From: Rhodoligotrophos appendicifer
Lineage (GTDB): Bacteria; Pseudomonadota; Alphaproteobacteria; Rhizobiales; Im1
DNA: 64,000 nt
Direction of reading: 5' to 3'
Assembly: GCF_007474605.1 (NCBI RefSeq)
Contig: NZ_VHKL01000002.1
Coordinates: forward strand, 434,001 to 498,000
Both the position numbers and the translations under genes were made by a program. Below the pieces are notes generated by a model, which did not search any database, was not told where the DNA came from, and was given only the letters and a program-made list of their open reading frames with translations. Each line of letters begins with the position of its first letter. Position 1 is the stretch's first letter. Shown here piece after piece: positions 63,851 through 64,000 of this stretch.

Positions 63851-64000
63851 TTAGGACAGGCTCAACTCGGAGGGCGAGGGCGCTTTGTTCATCTGGGCGA
63901 GGGCGTCAGGGCGGATGTGGCGGCGCTCGATCTCCTGCTGGAGATAGCTTTCCGAAATCTGCCCGCTCTCGACACATTCCCGCAGCAGGCCAAAGAACAG
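63851..64000 (-). CDS. C-terminal part of an unknown protein (cut by window end)
   Basis: The minus strand is open from the window edge to a TAA at 63851-63853, giving 49 residues: LFFGLLRECVESGQ, a helical segment LQQEIERRHIRPDALAQMN and a Ser/Pro-rich end. No family can be named from this part. The coding frame is supported by the lack of stops to the edge, codon-position GC typical of the region and the shared terminator that follows. Confidence 0.6.
   Translation of the reverse strand: MFFGLLRECVESGQISESYLQQEIERRHIRPDALAQMNKAPSPSELSLS

Overview
The window comes from a GC-rich alphaproteobacterial chromosome, most likely order Hyphomicrobiales (Rhizobiales). Lineage-typical genes include a DUF1236 protein, an Omp25-like porin-family barrel, a NepR-like anti-sigma factor, and a small basic protein ahead of murA. 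FixK/FNR-type boxes in a stress island point the same way. No genus is claimed. The window is cut inside a gene at both ends.

Layout. 1-4104: end of a DUF3095 gene, a secreted protein, a glutathione S-transferase and an alkylation-repair pair (ada plus a 2OG-Fe(II) oxygenase, overlapping by ATGA). 4105-7028: an SsuABC/TauABC-like importer under a perfect 20-bp palindrome; its ATPase gene carries an apparent one-base deletion. 7018-9579: MFS exporter, a hypothetical protein and a flavodoxin-fold reductase. 9582-18298: a catabolic locus with a creatinase/ectoine-hydrolase-like M24 protein, an Asp/Glu racemase, ABC permease and ATPase, a gamma-glutamyltransferase-like enzyme, MFS, LysR and an orphan binding protein. 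The operon and the orphan binding protein share one operator (ATAACC-N4-GGTTAT). 18426-31302: ketopantoate-reductase-like and ureohydrolase-like genes, an aldo/keto reductase, small stress and envelope genes, two single-domain response regulators, an FAD enzyme, a secreted Ntn amidase, a Cys-rich secreted protein and a Tat-exported oligopeptide-binding protein.

31303-47851 is a low-oxygen or energy-stress island: DUF421, a P-type ATPase remnant, PEP synthase, glucokinase, PfkB, Hsp20, BON, UspA, an L,D-transpeptidase, a beta-CASP nuclease, a MacA/MacB-like export system and an FtsH paralogue. Four 14-bp FNR/FixK-type dyads lie ahead of hsp20/BON, the beta-CASP gene and ftsH, suggesting a shared oxygen-responsive regulator encoded elsewhere.

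47891-56549 is a GntR-linked acyl-CoA catabolic cluster: acyl-CoA ligase, DUF35/thiolase pair, alpha/beta hydrolase, MaoC hydratase and an ICL/PEP-mutase-family lyase. It is flanked by two paralogous LivK-type binding proteins, one truncated. Three related AT-rich dyads sit in its two divergent promoter regions. 56550-57842 is a gene-poor graveyard with a RepA-like helicase fragment, ending at tRNA-Thr(GGT), which suggests an old integration site. 57843-64000 returns to core functions: murA, a Nudix hydrolase, VOC protein, lytic transglycosylase, NepR-like protein, small membrane proteins and an outer-membrane barrel.
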